Source: Spirochaetaceae bacterium
GTDB lineage: Bacteria; Spirochaetota; Spirochaetia; Treponematales; Breznakiellaceae
Assembly: GCA_031255395.1 (NCBI GenBank)
Contig: JAIRSQ010000052.1
Span: forward strand, 1-5,642
Direction of reading: 5' to 3'
Length of the DNA stretch: 5,642 nt
Shown here one piece after another: positions 5,489 through 5,642 of the stretch. Below the pieces are notes generated by a model that saw only the letters and a program-made list of their open reading frames with translations, was not told where the DNA came from and did not search any database. Position 1 is the first letter of the stretch. Each line of letters starts with the position of its first letter. A program made the position numbers and the translations under genes.

Positions 5489-5534
5489 CGGCATTTTTGG
5501 CAGGGAAGCAAACGCTTTTCTTTCCAAATATCGC

Positions 5535-5642
5535 CTATGTGTATTTTGCATCTTCTTGCTGACGTTTTGGCTTTTCATCTTCCGGCTTGGCTTTGGGCAG
5601 ACGGCCCATTTTACCCGTCTTCCTGCGGCTGGCTTTCCGGCT
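5535..5642 (-). CDS. C-terminal tail of a small or partial basic protein
   Basis: The minus-strand frame is open from the right edge to a TAG at 5535-5537 and gives 35 residues, rich in Lys, Arg and Glu, ending QQEDAKYT. Either the start lies beyond the window, or the gene begins at the ATG at 5609, which has AGGAAG about 9 bases upstream and would give only 24 residues. Its stop is 57 bases before the RHH gene on the same strand, so the genes may share a transcript. The composition suggests a disordered nucleic-acid-binding tail. No family can be named. Confidence 0.4.
   Translation of the reverse strand, partial: SRKASRRKTGKMGRLPKAKPEDEKPKRQQEDAKYT

Larger units (their letters stand above)
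3693..5642. mobile_element. Integrative element, left end and part of cargo
   Basis: Four signs mark a boundary near 3693-3717. The coding gene there ends abruptly, the sequence becomes AT-rich, a tyrosine recombinase gene with its own promoter follows within 170 bases, and only small unfamiliar genes lie beyond it. The integrase sits next to the proposed end, as is usual in prophages and integrative elements. No copy of the junction sequence was found further right by eye, so the other end should lie outside the window. No phage structural, conjugation or replication gene is visible, so the class of element cannot be named. Confidence 0.55.

Noticed and set aside
5381..5578. A leftward frame of 65 codons overlapping the RHH gene start
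   Set aside because: It runs through the tail gene, the palindromes and the RHH coding region in another frame, with no domain-like pattern. The RHH protein in the competing frame is clear.

Overview
The window reads as a chromosomal segment of a Treponema-like spirochaete, of the moderately GC-rich, host- or gut-associated kind, with the left end of an integrated mobile element. Lineage is inferred from three things. The PilZ protein closely resembles, from memory, a family I associate with treponemes. TsaD carries an H-I-L-A-H metal site in place of the usual H-M-E-G-H. Base composition is about half GC in the core genes.

Left part (1-2661), ordinary core genome. A nucleotidyltransferase-like gene, cut by the left edge, runs rightward to 462. 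It converges on a leftward two-gene operon: a membrane-anchored divergent polysaccharide deacetylase (YibQ/DUF610 family), then tsaD, joined by a 4-base ATGA overlap. A nested inverted repeat separates the convergent ends. The long Arg-rich frames opposite the deacetylase are antisense shadows.

Middle (2626-3812). A PilZ-domain gene is transcribed rightward from a near-consensus promoter whose -10 box lies only 7 bases before the ATG, so its mRNA should be leaderless. The same -10 region is a 10-bp palindrome that also fits a promoter for the leftward operon. The next gene overlaps PilZ by ATGA. It has about 60 residues of normal coding sequence, then changes abruptly into AT-rich, hydrophobic-coding DNA. 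I read this as a host gene interrupted by the element.

Right part (about 3700-5642), mobile element left end. It begins with an AT-rich, repeat-bearing stretch. A complete tyrosine recombinase follows, with its own promoter, Shine-Dalgarno and full catalytic set. Then come a short intergenic region with mutually exclusive hairpins and a T-run, and leftward small genes: a 61-residue orphan, a 77-residue Arc-like ribbon-helix-helix protein, and the C-terminal tail of one more gene running off the right edge. The right end of the element and the rest of the interrupted host gene are not in the window. No CRISPR, tRNA or rRNA is visible. The novelty here is modest: the insertion and candidate attachment site, the shared -10 leaderless promoter, the paired palindromes at the RHH gene, and the structured RNA after the integrase.
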